From Rhizobium lentis (GTDB lineage: Bacteria > Pseudomonadota > Alphaproteobacteria > Rhizobiales > Rhizobiaceae): a stretch of 64,000 bases of DNA. The notes under the pieces are model-generated. The model was given only the letters and a program-made list of their open reading frames with translations. It made no database searches and was not told the DNA's origin. A program made the translations under genes and the position numbers. Within the stretch, counting starts at the first letter, position 1, and each line of letters opens with the position of its first letter. Positions 1-8,748 of the stretch are shown here, piece by piece. Location: contig NZ_CP071454.1 in NCBI RefSeq assembly GCF_017352135.1, forward strand, positions 2,815,001-2,879,000, written 5' to 3'.

Positions 1-278
1 ACCACATTGAGCCCCAATCCGGCATGGATGGCGACCGATTCATAGAGCGCTGCGTAAAGGAACGGCACCAGTTCCTCGAGATCCGGCCGCTCGCCGCCCG
101 GCCTCAGGCCGATGCCGGGCAGGTAGCGGTTCGGCGTCATGGCATTGTAGCTGTCGACGCCGAGGTTGATCCACGGTCCCTCGAATTCGTCCTGGATTGC
201 GCGCGCAATGCTGGATTTGCCGCTTCGGGGCGCACCGTTCAGGATGATGATCTGTCCGGCATGGCTGTCATTGGTCAT
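1..278 (-). CDS. Chloramphenicol phosphotransferase-like P-loop kinase (partial)
   Basis: Only the N-terminal ~92 codons are present; the 3' end runs off the left edge of the window. Translation from the ATG at 276-278 begins MTNDSHAGQIIILNGAPR. It carries a P-loop (GAPRSGKSS, residues 15-23) followed by a WINLGVD segment, the arrangement seen in the chloramphenicol 3-O-phosphotransferase-like family of small nucleotide kinases. The substrate is not predictable; most chromosomal members are not shown to act on chloramphenicol. It is divergent from the DUF983 gene, and the 216-bp gap between them holds a strong inverted repeat (366-405). Confidence 0.7.
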   Translation of the reverse strand, partial: MTNDSHAGQIIILNGAPRSGKSSIARAIQDEFEGPWINLGVDSYNAMTPNRYLPGIGLRPGGERPDLEELVPFLYAALYESVAIHAGLGLNV

Positions 279-365
279 CGGTCTTCTTCTTCTGTTTGGC
301 GCGAATCACGACAGCACCGCGTGTCTTTTCAGACACGCAAGGACGCTGTAACACTTTGAATTGCC

Positions 366-405
366 GTATAATTCCTCACATCGCTTCCGATGTAAGGAAT
401 TATAC
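366..405. promoter_or_regulatory. 18-bp inverted repeat in divergent intergenic region
   Basis: The arms 366-383 and 388-405 are complementary at 17 of 18 positions around a 4-nt spacer (left arm gtataattcctcacatcg). It lies between the divergent kinase-like gene and DUF983 and is much more AT-rich than its surroundings. It could be an operator or an RNA hairpin. There is no T-tract, so a terminator is unlikely. Confidence 0.45.
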
Positions 406-494
406 AGCGGGCGAAAGCGCGCAGGCATTTCCATTCGGGATGCGAATACTTTATGGGAGAGTTAAGGCAGAATGGAATGCCGAGAAGGAATGAC

Positions 495-875
495 ATGAAC
501 GAGGACAGCGCTCATTTTCCCCCCGTCGATCCGGTGAAGACAGGCATCAAGGGCTGCTGCCCGCGCTGCGGTGAGGGCAAGCTGTTCGATGGCCTGCTCG
601 GCCTGAAGCCGCGCTGCGCCGCCTGCGGCCTCGATTATTCCTTTGCCGATTCCGGCGACGGTCCCGCCGTCTTCGTCATCCTCATCGTCGGTTTCATCAT
701 CATCGGCATGGTGCTGTGGCTGCAGGTCAATTACGGGCCGCCGATCTGGGTGCATATCCTCATCTTCGGGCCGCTGACGATCATCCTGTCGCTCCTGACG
801 CTGCGCTGGTTCAAAGGCATCCTGATCGCCATGCAATACCGCCATAATGCCCGCGAAGGACGCCTGAGTGACTGA
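495..875 (+). CDS. DUF983 family small membrane protein
   Basis: This 126-aa protein starts at ATG 495, which has a gaagga Shine-Dalgarno about 6 bases upstream; an in-frame ATG at 453 lacks one. The N-terminal part has two CxxC pairs (CCPRCGEG and CAACGL) typical of a zinc ribbon. Two hydrophobic segments follow (about residues 53-75 and 80-103). In alphaproteobacteria DUF983 proteins are encoded with cytochrome c oxidase assembly genes. Here the stop overlaps the GTG start of SURF1 by 8 bases, so the two are probably translationally coupled. The exact function is unknown. Confidence 0.88.
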   Translation: MNEDSAHFPPVDPVKTGIKGCCPRCGEGKLFDGLLGLKPRCAACGLDYSFADSGDGPAVFVILIVGFIIIGMVLWLQVNYGPPIWVHILIFGPLTIILSLLTLRWFKGILIAMQYRHNAREGRLSD

Positions 876-1617
876 TAGCCGATCTGCCGCTGCGCCACGC
901 CGCCGGCTGCCCGTGGCGACCGGCCTTCTGGTGCTGATTGCGCTTGCCATCCTGATCTCGCTCGGAACCTGGCAGCTGCAGCGCCTGCACTGGAAGCAAG
1001 GCCTGCTCGCCGATATCGCCGCGCGCCAGCTTGCCGCGCCCGTGCCGCTCGCCGACATCGAGGCGATGGCGGCTGCAGGCGGCGATATCGAATACCGCAA
1101 GGTCACCGCCACCGGCCGCTACGTCAACAACAAGGAGCGGCACTTTTTCGCCACCTGGCGCGGCCAGACCGGCTTTTACGTCTATACCCCGCTCGAGCTT
1201 GGCGACGGGCGCTTCCTCTTCGTCAACCGCGGCTTCGTTCCCTATGAGAACAAGGAGCCGGAAATGCGCATGCAGGGCCAGCTGACGGATCAGCAGACCG
1301 TCACGGGTCTCGCGCGGGCAAAGCTTGCCGGCAAACCTTCCCGGCTGGTGCCCGACAACGACGTCGCCAAAAACGTCTTCTACTGGAAGGATCTCGACGT
1401 GATGGCCGAGAGCGTCGGGCTCACCAAGGCGCGTGTCGTCCCGTTTTTCGTCGACGCCGATTCGACGCCCAATCCGGCCGGCCTGCCGATCGGCGGCGTC
1501 ACCCAGATCGACCTGCCGAACGACCATCTCCAATATGCCCTGACTTGGTACGGGCTTGCCGCCGTGCTGGTTGTCGTGGTGGCGATCTCCTGGTTCCGCA
1601 AGGCGCCTCGGCAATAG
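868..1617 (+). CDS. SURF1 family cytochrome oxidase biogenesis protein
   Basis: This 249-aa protein starts with GTG inside the end of DUF983. It has the SURF1 plan: an N-terminal transmembrane helix (about residues 17-35, ending in GTWQLQRLHWK), a periplasmic domain with the family signatures NNKERHFF and NRGFVP, and a C-terminal helix (about 224-241, preceded by HLQYALTWYGLA). SURF1 proteins assist assembly and heme a insertion of aa3-type cytochrome c oxidase in the inner membrane. Length and motifs are normal for the family. Confidence 0.93.
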   Translation: MTDSRSAAAPRRRLPVATGLLVLIALAILISLGTWQLQRLHWKQGLLADIAARQLAAPVPLADIEAMAAAGGDIEYRKVTATGRYVNNKERHFFATWRGQTGFYVYTPLELGDGRFLFVNRGFVPYENKEPEMRMQGQLTDQQTVTGLARAKLAGKPSRLVPDNDVAKNVFYWKDLDVMAESVGLTKARVVPFFVDADSTPNPAGLPIGGVTQIDLPNDHLQYALTWYGLAAVLVVVVAISWFRKAPRQ

Positions 1618-1707
1618 TATCGCTTCAATTCTCGGCCATATTGGGCTAGAGGTCCCTTGTTCCCACGCGGGACGTTGCTGTTGAAGCTGGACGTTGCCAA
1701 GTTCTCC

Positions 1708-1858
1708 CTCATTCCTGCCCTCGGGTTTAACCCGAGGGATGTCACAGGAATCCGGTGCGCCCAAGTCCTTGGGCGCGGAAGATGGGCTAGGATGTTGACA
1801 GTCATTCACGGCGCCGACGCGCCGTGGCTGGATTCCTGTGACGAGCACAGGAATGAGG
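1708..1858. repeat. Family C palindromic intergenic repeat
   Basis: A ~150-bp element begins ctcattcctg and ends with the hairpin cctgtgacgagcacagg. The same element recurs at 46357-46489 and 46612-46744. It contains three nested palindromes (ccctcgggtttaacccgaggg, gcgcccaagtccttgggcgc and the terminal hairpin). It ends two bases before an alternative ATG at 1860, directly upstream of ispH, so it forms the whole proximal upstream region of that gene. Confidence 0.8.
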
Positions 1859-1874
1859 AATGTGTGGAAAAGAC

Positions 1875-2876
1875 ATGACTATTGCGGCGAAACCTCCTTT
1901 GACGATCAGGCTCTGCGGCCCGCGCGGCTTCTGCGCCGGCGTCGACCGTGCCATCCAGATCGTCGTGCTGGCGCTGAAATCCTATGGCGCGCCGGTCTAT
2001 GTGCGCCACGAGATCGTTCACAATCGTTATGTCGTCGAGGGGCTGGAGGCCAAAGGCGCGGTCTTCGTCGAGGAGCTCGACGAGATCCCGGCCGAGCATC
2101 GCGCCCAGCCGGTGGTCTTCTCCGCCCACGGCGTGCCGAAATCGGTGCCGGAGGATGCGGCGAGCCGCAATCTCTTCTATCTCGATGCCACCTGTCCGCT
2201 GGTTTCCAAGGTCCACAAGCAGGCGATGCGCCACAATCGCCTCGGCCGCCACGTCGTCCTCATCGGCCATGCCGGCCACCCCGAGGTGATTGGCACGATG
2301 GGGCAGTTGCCGGAAGGCTCGGTTTCGCTGATCGAGACGATCGAGGATGCCGATGTCTACGCCCCCGCCGATCCCGATAATCTCGGCTATGTCACGCAGA
2401 CGACGCTGTCGGTCGACGACACGGCCGGCGTCATCGCCCGCCTGCAGGAGCGGTTTCCCAACTTGACCGCGCCGGCGGCGGATTCGATCTGTTATGCGAC
2501 GACCAACCGTCAGGAAGTGGTGAAGCAGGCAGCCCCCGGCTGCGATCTCTTCATCATCGTCGGCGCCCCGAACTCGTCCAATTCCAAGCGCCTCGTCGAA
2601 GTGGCGCTGCGGGCAGGGGCGAAGAAATCGATCCTCGTGCAGCGCGCCGCCGAACTCGACTGGGAGGAGATCGGCGCGATTTCGACGCTCGGCCTGTCCG
2701 CCGGCGCCTCGGCGCCCGAGGTGATCGTCAACGAGATCATCGAGGCTTTCCGCGCCCGCTTCGACGCCCGCGTCGAGCTGGCCGAAACGGTGCAGGAAAC
2801 CGAAAACTTCCTGGTCAACCGCGAATTGCGCAGCATCGAGCTGACGGCCGCCGACATGGCCTTCGTCAACGGCTAG
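1875..2876 (+). CDS. ispH: 4-hydroxy-3-methylbut-2-enyl diphosphate reductase
   Basis: IspH (LytB) catalyses the last step of the MEP isoprenoid pathway, reducing HMBPP to IPP and DMAPP with a [4Fe-4S] cluster. The 333-aa product has the three cluster cysteines: C20 in [11 protein letters not shown]107 in DATCPLV and C206 in ICYATTNRQ. It also has the substrate-binding RHEIVHN and GHAGHPEV motifs. I chose ATG 1875 (MTIAAKPP), preceded by ggaaaag. ATG 1860 would add five residues and abuts the upstream repeat. It is cytoplasmic and followed by thrB after 53 bases. Confidence 0.95.
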   Translation: MTIAAKPPLTIRLCGPRGFCAGVDRAIQIVVLALKSYGAPVYVRHEIVHNRYVVEGLEAKGAVFVEELDEIPAEHRAQPVVFSAHGVPKSVPEDAASRNLFYLDATCPLVSKVHKQAMRHNRLGRHVVLIGHAGHPEVIGTMGQLPEGSVSLIETIEDADVYAPADPDNLGYVTQTTLSVDDTAGVIARLQERFPNLTAPAADSICYATTNRQEVVKQAAPGCDLFIIVGAPNSSNSKRLVEVALRAGAKKSILVQRAAELDWEEIGAISTLGLSAGASAPEVIVNEIIEAFRARFDARVELAETVQETENFLVNRELRSIELTAADMAFVNG

Positions 2877-2929
2877 GCCGCCGTCGCGGCCCGGCAATCC
2901 ACCATCCCAATGCAAAGACGAGACCTCCC

Positions 2930-3895
2930 TTGGCAGTCTATACCGATATCGCCGAAGACGATCTGAAATGGTTCCTGACGGAATATGATGCAGGCACGCT
3001 GCTCTCCTACAAGGGCATCGCCGAAGGCGTCGAAAACTCCAATTTCCTGCTGCACACCTCGAAAGCCCCGCTGATCCTGACGCTTTATGAGAAGCGTGTG
3101 GAAAAGAGCGACCTGCCGTTCTTCCTCGGCCTGATGCAGCATCTCTCGGCCCGCGGCCTTTCCTGCCCGCTGCCGCTGCCGCGGCGCGACGGCGCGCTGC
3201 TCGGCTCGCTCTCCGGCCGCCCGGCGGCGCTGATCTCCTTCCTCGAAGGCATGTGGCTGAGAAAGCCGGAGGCCAAGCACTGCCGCGAGGTTGGCAGGGC
3301 GCTCGCCGAGATGCATGTGGCGGGCGATGGTTTCGAACTGAAGCGTCCGAACGCGCTGTCGCTCGACGGCTGGAAGGGGCTGTGGGAAAAATCCGAGGCG
3401 CGCGCCGACGAGGTCGAGCCCGGTCTGCAGGGCGAGATCCGCAGCGAGCTCGATTTCCTCGCCGCCGAATGGCCGAAGGGTCTGCCTTCCGGCGTCATCC
3501 ATGCCGATCTCTTCCCCGATAATGTCTTCTTCCTCGGCGATGAGCTGTCGGGCCTGATCGATTTCTATTTCGCCTGCAACGACCTGCTCGCCTATGACGT
3601 CTCGATCTGCCTGAATGCCTGGTGCTTCGAGAAGGACGGCGCCTACAACATCACCAAGGGCACGGCGATGCTCGAGGGCTACCGGAGCGTCAGGCCGCTG
3701 GGCGACGAAGAGATCGCCGCCCTGCCGGTGCTCGCGCGCGGGTCGGCGTTGCGCTTCTTCCTGACCCGGCTCTATGACTGGCTGACGACGCCGGAAGGCG
3801 CCATGGTCACCAAGAAGGATCCGCTGGAATATCTGCGCAAGCTGCGCTTCCACCGCCAGATCGGCTCGGCCGCCGAATACGGATTGAGCCTATGA
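2930..3895 (+). CDS. thrB: Homoserine kinase
   Basis: A 321-aa ThrB of the aminoglycoside-phosphotransferase-like fold common in alphaproteobacteria, unlike the GHMP-type enterobacterial enzyme. It phosphorylates homoserine in threonine synthesis. The start is TTG at 2930 ([11 protein letters not shown]), matching the usual N-terminus. The catalytic loop is HADLFPDN and the metal-binding part is GLIDFYFAC. It overlaps rnhA by 4 bases (ATGA). Its pathway partner thrC lies at 19754-21178 on the other strand, so the threonine genes are split. Confidence 0.94.
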   Translation: MAVYTDIAEDDLKWFLTEYDAGTLLSYKGIAEGVENSNFLLHTSKAPLILTLYEKRVEKSDLPFFLGLMQHLSARGLSCPLPLPRRDGALLGSLSGRPAALISFLEGMWLRKPEAKHCREVGRALAEMHVAGDGFELKRPNALSLDGWKGLWEKSEARADEVEPGLQGEIRSELDFLAAEWPKGLPSGVIHADLFPDNVFFLGDELSGLIDFYFACNDLLAYDVSICLNAWCFEKDGAYNITKGTAMLEGYRSVRPLGDEEIAALPVLARGSALRFFLTRLYDWLTTPEGAMVTKKDPLEYLRKLRFHRQIGSAAEYGLSL

Positions 3896-4347
3896 AACAC
3901 GTCGATATCTTCACCGACGGCGCATGCTCCGGCAATCCCGGCCCGGGCGGCTGGGGCGCCGTTCTGCGGTATGGCGAGGTTGAAAAGGAGCTCTGCGGCG
4001 GCGAGGCGGAGACGACCAACAACCGCATGGAACTGATGGCGGCGATCTCGGCGCTGCAGGCGCTGAAGACCCCCTGCGAGGTCGACCTCTATACCGACAG
4101 CGCCTATGTCAAGGACGGCATCTCCAAGTGGATTTTCGGCTGGAAGAAAAACGGCTGGAAGACATCCGACAAGAAGCCGGTGAAGAATGCCGAACTCTGG
4201 CAGGCGCTGGAAGAGGCCCGCAACCGCCACAAGGTGACGCTGCACTGGGTCAAGGGCCACGCCGGCCACCCGGAAAACGAGCGCGCCGACGAACTCGCCC
4301 GCCGGGGCATGGAGCCATTCAAGAAGCGCAAGGCGGTTTCGTTTTAA
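3892..4347 (+). CDS. rnhA: Ribonuclease HI
   Basis: RNase HI cleaves the RNA strand of RNA/DNA hybrids, for example Okazaki primers and R-loops. The 151-aa protein has the complete active site: D9 ([11 protein letters not shown]), E47 (NNRMEL), D69 (YTDSAYV), H123 (VKGHAG) and D133 (ERADELA), at the same spacing as the E. coli enzyme. It starts by ATGA overlap with thrB. Its last ~30 bases (aagaagcgcaaggcggtttc...) are found again at 5314-5341, downstream of the phosphatase gene. Confidence 0.96.
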   Translation: MKHVDIFTDGACSGNPGPGGWGAVLRYGEVEKELCGGEAETTNNRMELMAAISALQALKTPCEVDLYTDSAYVKDGISKWIFGWKKNGWKTSDKKPVKNAELWQALEEARNRHKVTLHWVKGHAGHPENERADELARRGMEPFKKRKAVSF

Positions 4348-4630
4348 GAGGTGTGCAGAATGGCAAGTTTGCATCTCCTCTTGCTTCCGAACTTTTACCG
4401 GGAACGTGGCGCTGCCACGATTCTCTTCTCCCCAGCGGGGAGAAGATGCCGGCAGGCAGATGAGGGGGTGAGCGGCAGAGCCGCGAATGTGCTGAGCGCG
4501 AGCGAAGGCAACAAAATGAATGGCATGCCGTGCGGCCCCCTCATCCGACCCTTCGGGCCACCTTCTCCCCACTGGGGAGAAGAGAGGGAGCAAGCCGCGC
4601 GTGCGAATCTCTCTCATGCAGCCTGCAGTT
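4301..4630. repeat. Left direct repeat containing the rnhA 3' end and a family A mosaic
   Basis: From the last ~45 bases of rnhA to about 4630 the sequence is closely similar to 5296-5620. Shared landmarks in order are ggggcatg, aagaagcgcaaggcggtttc, gtgtgcagaatggcaagttt, ctccccagcggggagaaga, the gagcggcagagccgcgaatg hairpin and ccccctcatccgacccttcg. The intergenic part (4348-4686) holds no gene. It is a family A palindromic mosaic. Confidence 0.8.
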
Positions 4631-4686
4631 CCGCCATCGCGAGCCTGGCCGGAGAGCCCGGCCGCCGCAAATAGGGATGACACCCG

Positions 4687-5268
4687 ATGATCTATCTGCT
4701 TCGCCACGGAGAAACCGTATGGAACACCGTGGGCAGATACCAAGGGCAGAAGGATTCCCCCCTCACGCCGCGTGGTATCCGGCAGGCCGATCAAATGGCC
4801 GATCGACTGTCCCGCGAGATCGGCGGGCGAGAAAGCGAGTTCTCAATCCATGTCTCGCCGCTCGGCCGGGCGAGGGAAACGGCGGTTCGTATCAGGCGAT
4901 TGATTTCCTTGCCGGAAAGGGAAGAGCCGCGTTTGATGGAGGTGACCGTGGGTTCATGGGACGGCATGACCCACTATGAAATCGACGCCGAATATCCCGA
5001 TGCGTTGAAGGGGGCGGATGCTTTCGAGTGGTTCTTCCGGTCTCCGGATGGGGAGACATTCGATGACGTGCATCAGCGGGTATCGAAGTGGCTGTCGGAC
5101 ATATCCCAGCCGACGATCGCCGTGTCGCACGGACTGACCGGCCGGATTATAAGAGGCGTTTATCTCGGTCTGTCCCGGCGTCACATGCTGGAACTGCCCG
5201 TGCCTCAGGAGGGCTTTTACTGCCTGCAGGATGGGGTGGCAAACTACATCGAACAGGCGGGCCGGTGA
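4687..5268 (+). CDS. Histidine phosphatase family protein (phosphoglycerate mutase-like)
   Basis: A 193-aa branch-1 histidine phosphatase. The catalytic RHGE motif is at residues 6-9 (LLRHGETVWN). There follow the substrate-pocket segment SPLTPRGIRQAD, the second arginine in SPLGRARETA, the acid region MEVTVGSWDGM and the second histidine in VSHGLTGRI. The substrate is unknown; such enzymes remove phosphate from sugar phosphates or nucleotides. It is flanked on both sides by near-identical ~320-bp repeats, the right one carrying a copy of the rnhA end. This suggests the gene arrived as, or became, a separable cassette. Confidence 0.88.
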   Translation: MIYLLRHGETVWNTVGRYQGQKDSPLTPRGIRQADQMADRLSREIGGRESEFSIHVSPLGRARETAVRIRRLISLPEREEPRLMEVTVGSWDGMTHYEIDAEYPDALKGADAFEWFFRSPDGETFDDVHQRVSKWLSDISQPTIAVSHGLTGRIIRGVYLGLSRRHMLELPVPQEGFYCLQDGVANYIEQAGR

Positions 5269-5295
5269 CGACTCTGCCATATCACGAGGCGACGC

Positions 5296-5620
5296 CGCTG
5301 GGGCATGAACCGTGCAAGAAGCGCAAGGCGGTTTCGTTTTAGGGGTGTGCAGAATGGCAAGTTTGCGTCTCCTCTTGCCTCCCGAACTTTTGCCAGGAAG
5401 GGACGCGGCGCAGCCACAATTCCCCTTCTCCCCAGCGGGGAGAAGATGGCGGCAGGCAGATGAGGGGTTGAGCGGCAGAGCCGCGAATGCGCTGAGCGCC
5501 AGCGAAGGGCAATCATAAATGGCGTGCCGCGTGGCCCCCTCATCCGACCCTTCGGGCCACCTTCTCCCCGCTGGGGAGAAGAGGGAGAAAGCGCGCGTCC
5601 GACCCCTCTCACCCCACCTA
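5296..5620. repeat. Right direct repeat of the phosphatase cassette
   Basis: Second copy of the 4301-4630 segment, including the terminal rnhA codons (5314-5341), here ending in tttta+g instead of a coding context. The remainder is the same family A mosaic with scattered substitutions. It reaches the 3' end of the metallopeptidase gene. I see no gene in 5269-5617. Confidence 0.8.
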
Positions 5621-6682
5621 CAGCCGCGTCGCCGCCCCCTGGATCAGCCGATGCAGATATTCGAGCTTGGCGACGACAGGCGAAGAGAGCACGAAAGGGT
5701 AGGAATCCGGCTGGCCCATGCTGCGCTGGATGGCGTTGATCGCGAGGCTGAGCGGCACCCAGGCGCTGACGAGTTGCTCGGCGCTTTTGGCCCTGTAGGG
5801 AATGAAATCAACCTCGCCTGCTATTTCCTCGTGGCCGCGCGGATCGATGGCGATGCCGAAGGCGCGGGCGGTCTCCAGCGTATCGACGATATGGAGGTAA
5901 TGCGCGAAGCATTCGGCGAAATCCTCCCAGGGATGTGACGAAGCATAGGCGCTGATGAAATTATCCTGCCATCCCAGGGGCGGGCCGGCGGCATAGTGTT
6001 TCTGGAGGGCCGCTAGATAATCCTGCCGCTCGTCGCCGAAGACGGCGCGGAAATCCTCGAGGCCGTTCTGGTCACGCACCAGCTTGTTCCAGATGAAATG
6101 GCCGGCCTCGTGGCGGAAATGCCCGAGCAGCGTGCGATAGGGTTCGTTCATCGAGCTGCGCGCCTGTTCGCGCGTCGCATCGTCGGCTTCCGCCGCACGG
6201 ATGGTGATCAGGCCTTCCTCATGGCCGGTCATGGCAGGCACGACATTGCCGTTGCCCTGCAGCGAATCTTCGAGGAAATCGAAGACGAGGCCGCCTTGCG
6301 GATCCTCGCCGCGATCGGGATGCGGCAGCTTCCAGCGCAGCAGCGAATAGAAGAGATGACGCTGCGCCTGGCCGATGCGCCGCCAGCGGTCGATGCCGTC
6401 CTGGGTATCGGTGTTCGGCACCAGCCGGTTATGGCGGCAGGCCGTGCAGAACTCGCTGTCGCCCTCCACCAACCAGTTGCAGATATCGAGGCCGGCATTG
6501 GCGCAGAAGTGCACTTGCCGGTCGGGATCGGAAACGAGCTGCCAGACCGTGTCGTCGCGCGGCTCCAGCGCATGCATGGCGAGGTCGCCGGGCAGGAAGC
6601 CGAGGCGATGGTTGCAGCGCACGCAGTGGCGATTGTCGAAGTGGACGACCTGATCGCAATTGTCGCAGGCAAATAGCTTCAT
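5618..6682 (-). CDS. Zinc-binding metallopeptidase family protein
   Basis: This 354-aa protein starts at ATG 6680-6682 (MKLFACDNCDQVVHFDN). Upstream in-frame codons are Arg/Ser-rich and not credible. The N-terminal half contains two zinc-ribbon-like cysteine sets (CDNC..CVRC and CNWL..FCTAC). The C-terminal half has the zincin motif HEAGH (in FRHEAGHFIWNK) with a downstream EDFAECFAHYLH segment that could supply the third ligand. It matches the family annotated as putative zinc-binding metallopeptidase (DUF2248 type). The substrate is unknown and no signal peptide is present. Confidence 0.85.
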   Translation of the reverse strand: MKLFACDNCDQVVHFDNRHCVRCNHRLGFLPGDLAMHALEPRDDTVWQLVSDPDRQVHFCANAGLDICNWLVEGDSEFCTACRHNRLVPNTDTQDGIDRWRRIGQAQRHLFYSLLRWKLPHPDRGEDPQGGLVFDFLEDSLQGNGNVVPAMTGHEEGLITIRAAEADDATREQARSSMNEPYRTLLGHFRHEAGHFIWNKLVRDQNGLEDFRAVFGDERQDYLAALQKHYAAGPPLGWQDNFISAYASSHPWEDFAECFAHYLHIVDTLETARAFGIAIDPRGHEEIAGEVDFIPYRAKSAEQLVSAWVPLSLAINAIQRSMGQPDSYPFVLSSPVVAKLEYLHRLIQGAATRL

Positions 6683-6770
6683 CGTCTGGATCTCTGAGAA
6701 AGCAGGGGCGGATGAAAAATGCCCGCCGCGCGTGCGCAGCAGGCATGGTTCACGAAGGCTGCGCTTTGGT

Positions 6771-6962
6771 TCAGAGCCGGTCGACGGCGCCCTTGAGCTT
6801 GTCCTTGACCTTGCCGGCTGCGACCTGTCCCTTGCCCTTGGCTTCCTGGACGTCGCCCTTTGCCTGCATGTCGGGGTCGTCGGTGGCCCGGCCGACCGCC
6901 CGCTTGGTCTTGCCGGCAATTTCGTTTGCCTTGCCTGAAATCTTGTCGCTGGTGCTACCCAT
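6771..6962 (-). CDS. CsbD family stress protein
   Basis: A 63-aa, highly charged, lysine- and alanine-rich protein (MGSTSDKISGKANEIAGKTK...). It has the CsbD signature of repeated GK/KGxxxE..GK motifs. CsbD proteins are abundant under general stress in many bacteria. Their molecular role is not established. It is a single gene between the metallopeptidase and yqgE, all on the minus strand. Confidence 0.88.
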   Translation of the reverse strand: MGSTSDKISGKANEIAGKTKRAVGRATDDPDMQAKGDVQEAKGKGQVAAGKVKDKLKGAVDRL

Positions 6963-7079
6963 GTGTGATGTCTCCGTGCTCGGCGTCGGACCTCTCGTCC
7001 GCGCGGGAAGGGAACGTCACTCGCGCCTAATCGTTCCCGCGACTGTCATGGAGCAGCGACGGTCAGGGAGCAGGGACCG

Positions 7080-7685
7080 TCAGGCGTGGCCGGCTTCGGC
7101 CGAAAGCATGGCGGCGTTGATGCCCATGCCGGCGAGCGCCCGCTCATATTTGTCCTCGAGGCTGCGGTCGAAGATCAGTTCCTCATTGGCAGGGCAGGTG
7201 AGCCAGCCATTGTTGGCGACCTCGTTTTCGAGCTGGCCGGCCGCCCAGGAGGAATAGCCGAGCAGCATCGTCGCGCGTTTCGGCCCGGCGCCCTTGGAAA
7301 TGGCGCGCACGATATCGAGCGTCGCCGTCAGGCAGATGTCGTCGCTCACCGGAATCGAGGAGTCGCTGGCATAATCGTCGGAATGCAGCACGAAGCCGCG
7401 GCCGCTCTCGACGGGGCCGCCCGTCTGGATTGGGAAGTCGCGCGCCCGCTGCGGCAGCACGATCGGCTCTTCCTGCTTAATCATGTCGAGATGCAGCAGC
7501 ACGTCGGTGAAGGTGAGGCTTTGCGGCCGGTTGATGACGAAGCCCATGGCGCCGGCATCCGAATGCGCGCAGATGTAAATCACCGTGCGCGCAAAATTGC
7601 GGTCTTCCATTCCCGGCATGGCGATGAGGAACTGGCCATCGAAGAAGCCACGTTCCCGTCTGTTCTTCAGCGTCGATAAGGACAT
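7080..7685 (-). CDS. YqgE/AlgH family protein
   Basis: This 201-aa protein has the UPF0301 signatures [19 protein letters not shown] near the N-terminus and [10 protein letters not shown]. It also has the conserved C-terminal [15 protein letters not shown]. The family is conserved but its biochemical role is poorly understood. A gaggaacgat stretch lies in front of the ATG. It is divergent from the DsbD-N-domain gene. Confidence 0.93.
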   Translation of the reverse strand: MSLSTLKNRRERGFFDGQFLIAMPGMEDRNFARTVIYICAHSDAGAMGFVINRPQSLTFTDVLLHLDMIKQEEPIVLPQRARDFPIQTGGPVESGRGFVLHSDDYASDSSIPVSDDICLTATLDIVRAISKGAGPKRATMLLGYSSWAAGQLENEVANNGWLTCPANEELIFDRSLEDKYERALAGMGINAAMLSAEAGHA

Positions 7686-7826
7686 CGTTCCTCCTGCTGC
7701 CAGACCGCACTAAGGCCCCGACGAGAGAAGGATGGGCCAATGTCACAAATCAATCAACCGAAAATGAAGATTTAAATGGTCGCTGCTTCTGGCGGCCAGA
7801 CAGCACTTTCGGTAAACCTTTGTTCC

Positions 7827-8669
7827 ATGATGATTATTTTTCTGGCCCCGCGCCGGCTTTTGATGGCGGTCATGTCGGTGACCGCGGCCCTCGTCCCCTT
7901 TTGTTCCGCCCAGGCGGAAATGAGTGCCTGGGCTGAGGCCGAGGGTGGCCGCATGCGGCTCGTGGCGCTGGCGCCCGATGCCGGCGGCAAGATCCGCGCC
8001 GCCCTGCAGATCGAACCGAAACCGGGCTGGATCACCTATTGGCGCGAGCCGGGCAATGCCGGCATTCCGCCTCAGGTCACCATCGCGCCGGCAAGCGGCG
8101 TGACACTCGACGCCATTGCCTATCCCGTTCCGAAGCATTTTTTCAACGGCGGGATCGAGGATATCGCCTACGACGCGCCGGTGACGCTGCCGCTGTCGCT
8201 GACGGCGGCCGGCAACGGCGAGGTCAAGATCGACGCCACCGCCTTCATCGGCATCTGCAGGGATATCTGCATTCCCTTCCAGGCGAATTTTTCGCTGAAG
8301 CTCGCCCCTGCCACGCAGTCGCATCCGCAGGAGGAGGCGATCCTTGCGGCCGCCGATGCGACACTGCCGAAGCCGCCTTCGGCCGATTTCAAGGTCGCGG
8401 CCTATGCGGTCTCGCCCGACAGCAAGACGCTGTCGCTGACGCTTGCTTTGCCGGATGGGGGCAGGGGTGCTGCGCCCGATATCATCGTCACCGGGCCGAG
8501 CGGTTATGCCTTTACCAAACAGCGCGGCGGCCAGCGCGACGGCGCCACCTTCAAGACCGACATTGAAATCGGCAAGCTCCCCAAGAATTACAATATATCG
8601 GGCAAGCGCTGGGGCGTGCTGGTCATCGATGGCGGCAGGGCGATGGAGACCACGCTTGCCTTTGACTGA
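7827..8669 (+). CDS. Secreted protein with DsbD N-terminal-type domain
   Basis: About 280 aa starting at the ATG pair near 7827. An in-frame start at 7776 and one at 7863 are alternatives, and none has a clear ribosome site. The N-terminus is a signal peptide (LLMAVMSVTAALVPFCSAQA). The body has PGWITYWREPGNAG and the cysteine pair GICRDICIPF, which is the pattern of the periplasmic N-terminal (alpha) domain of DsbD. No membrane or thioredoxin domains follow, so it is a free-standing periplasmic thiol protein, perhaps a partner for another reductase. The thiol peroxidase gene follows after 79 bases. Confidence 0.8.
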   Translation: MMIIFLAPRRLLMAVMSVTAALVPFCSAQAEMSAWAEAEGGRMRLVALAPDAGGKIRAALQIEPKPGWITYWREPGNAGIPPQVTIAPASGVTLDAIAYPVPKHFFNGGIEDIAYDAPVTLPLSLTAAGNGEVKIDATAFIGICRDICIPFQANFSLKLAPATQSHPQEEAILAAADATLPKPPSADFKVAAYAVSPDSKTLSLTLALPDGGRGAAPDIIVTGPSGYAFTKQRGGQRDGATFKTDIEIGKLPKNYNISGKRWGVLVIDGGRAMETTLAFD

Positions 8670-8748
8670 CCGGCACTTATAGTCGCCCGATCCCCGGCGG
8701 CGCCCGCCGCCCAGCCCGAACCAACAGCCAGAACCCGAGGAGAAACCC

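Noticed and set aside
6683..6919. 79-codon N-terminal extension of the zinc metallopeptidase.
   Set aside because: The added sequence is Arg/Ser/Pro-rich and overlaps the csbD coding region antisense to its frame; MKLFACDNC is a natural start.
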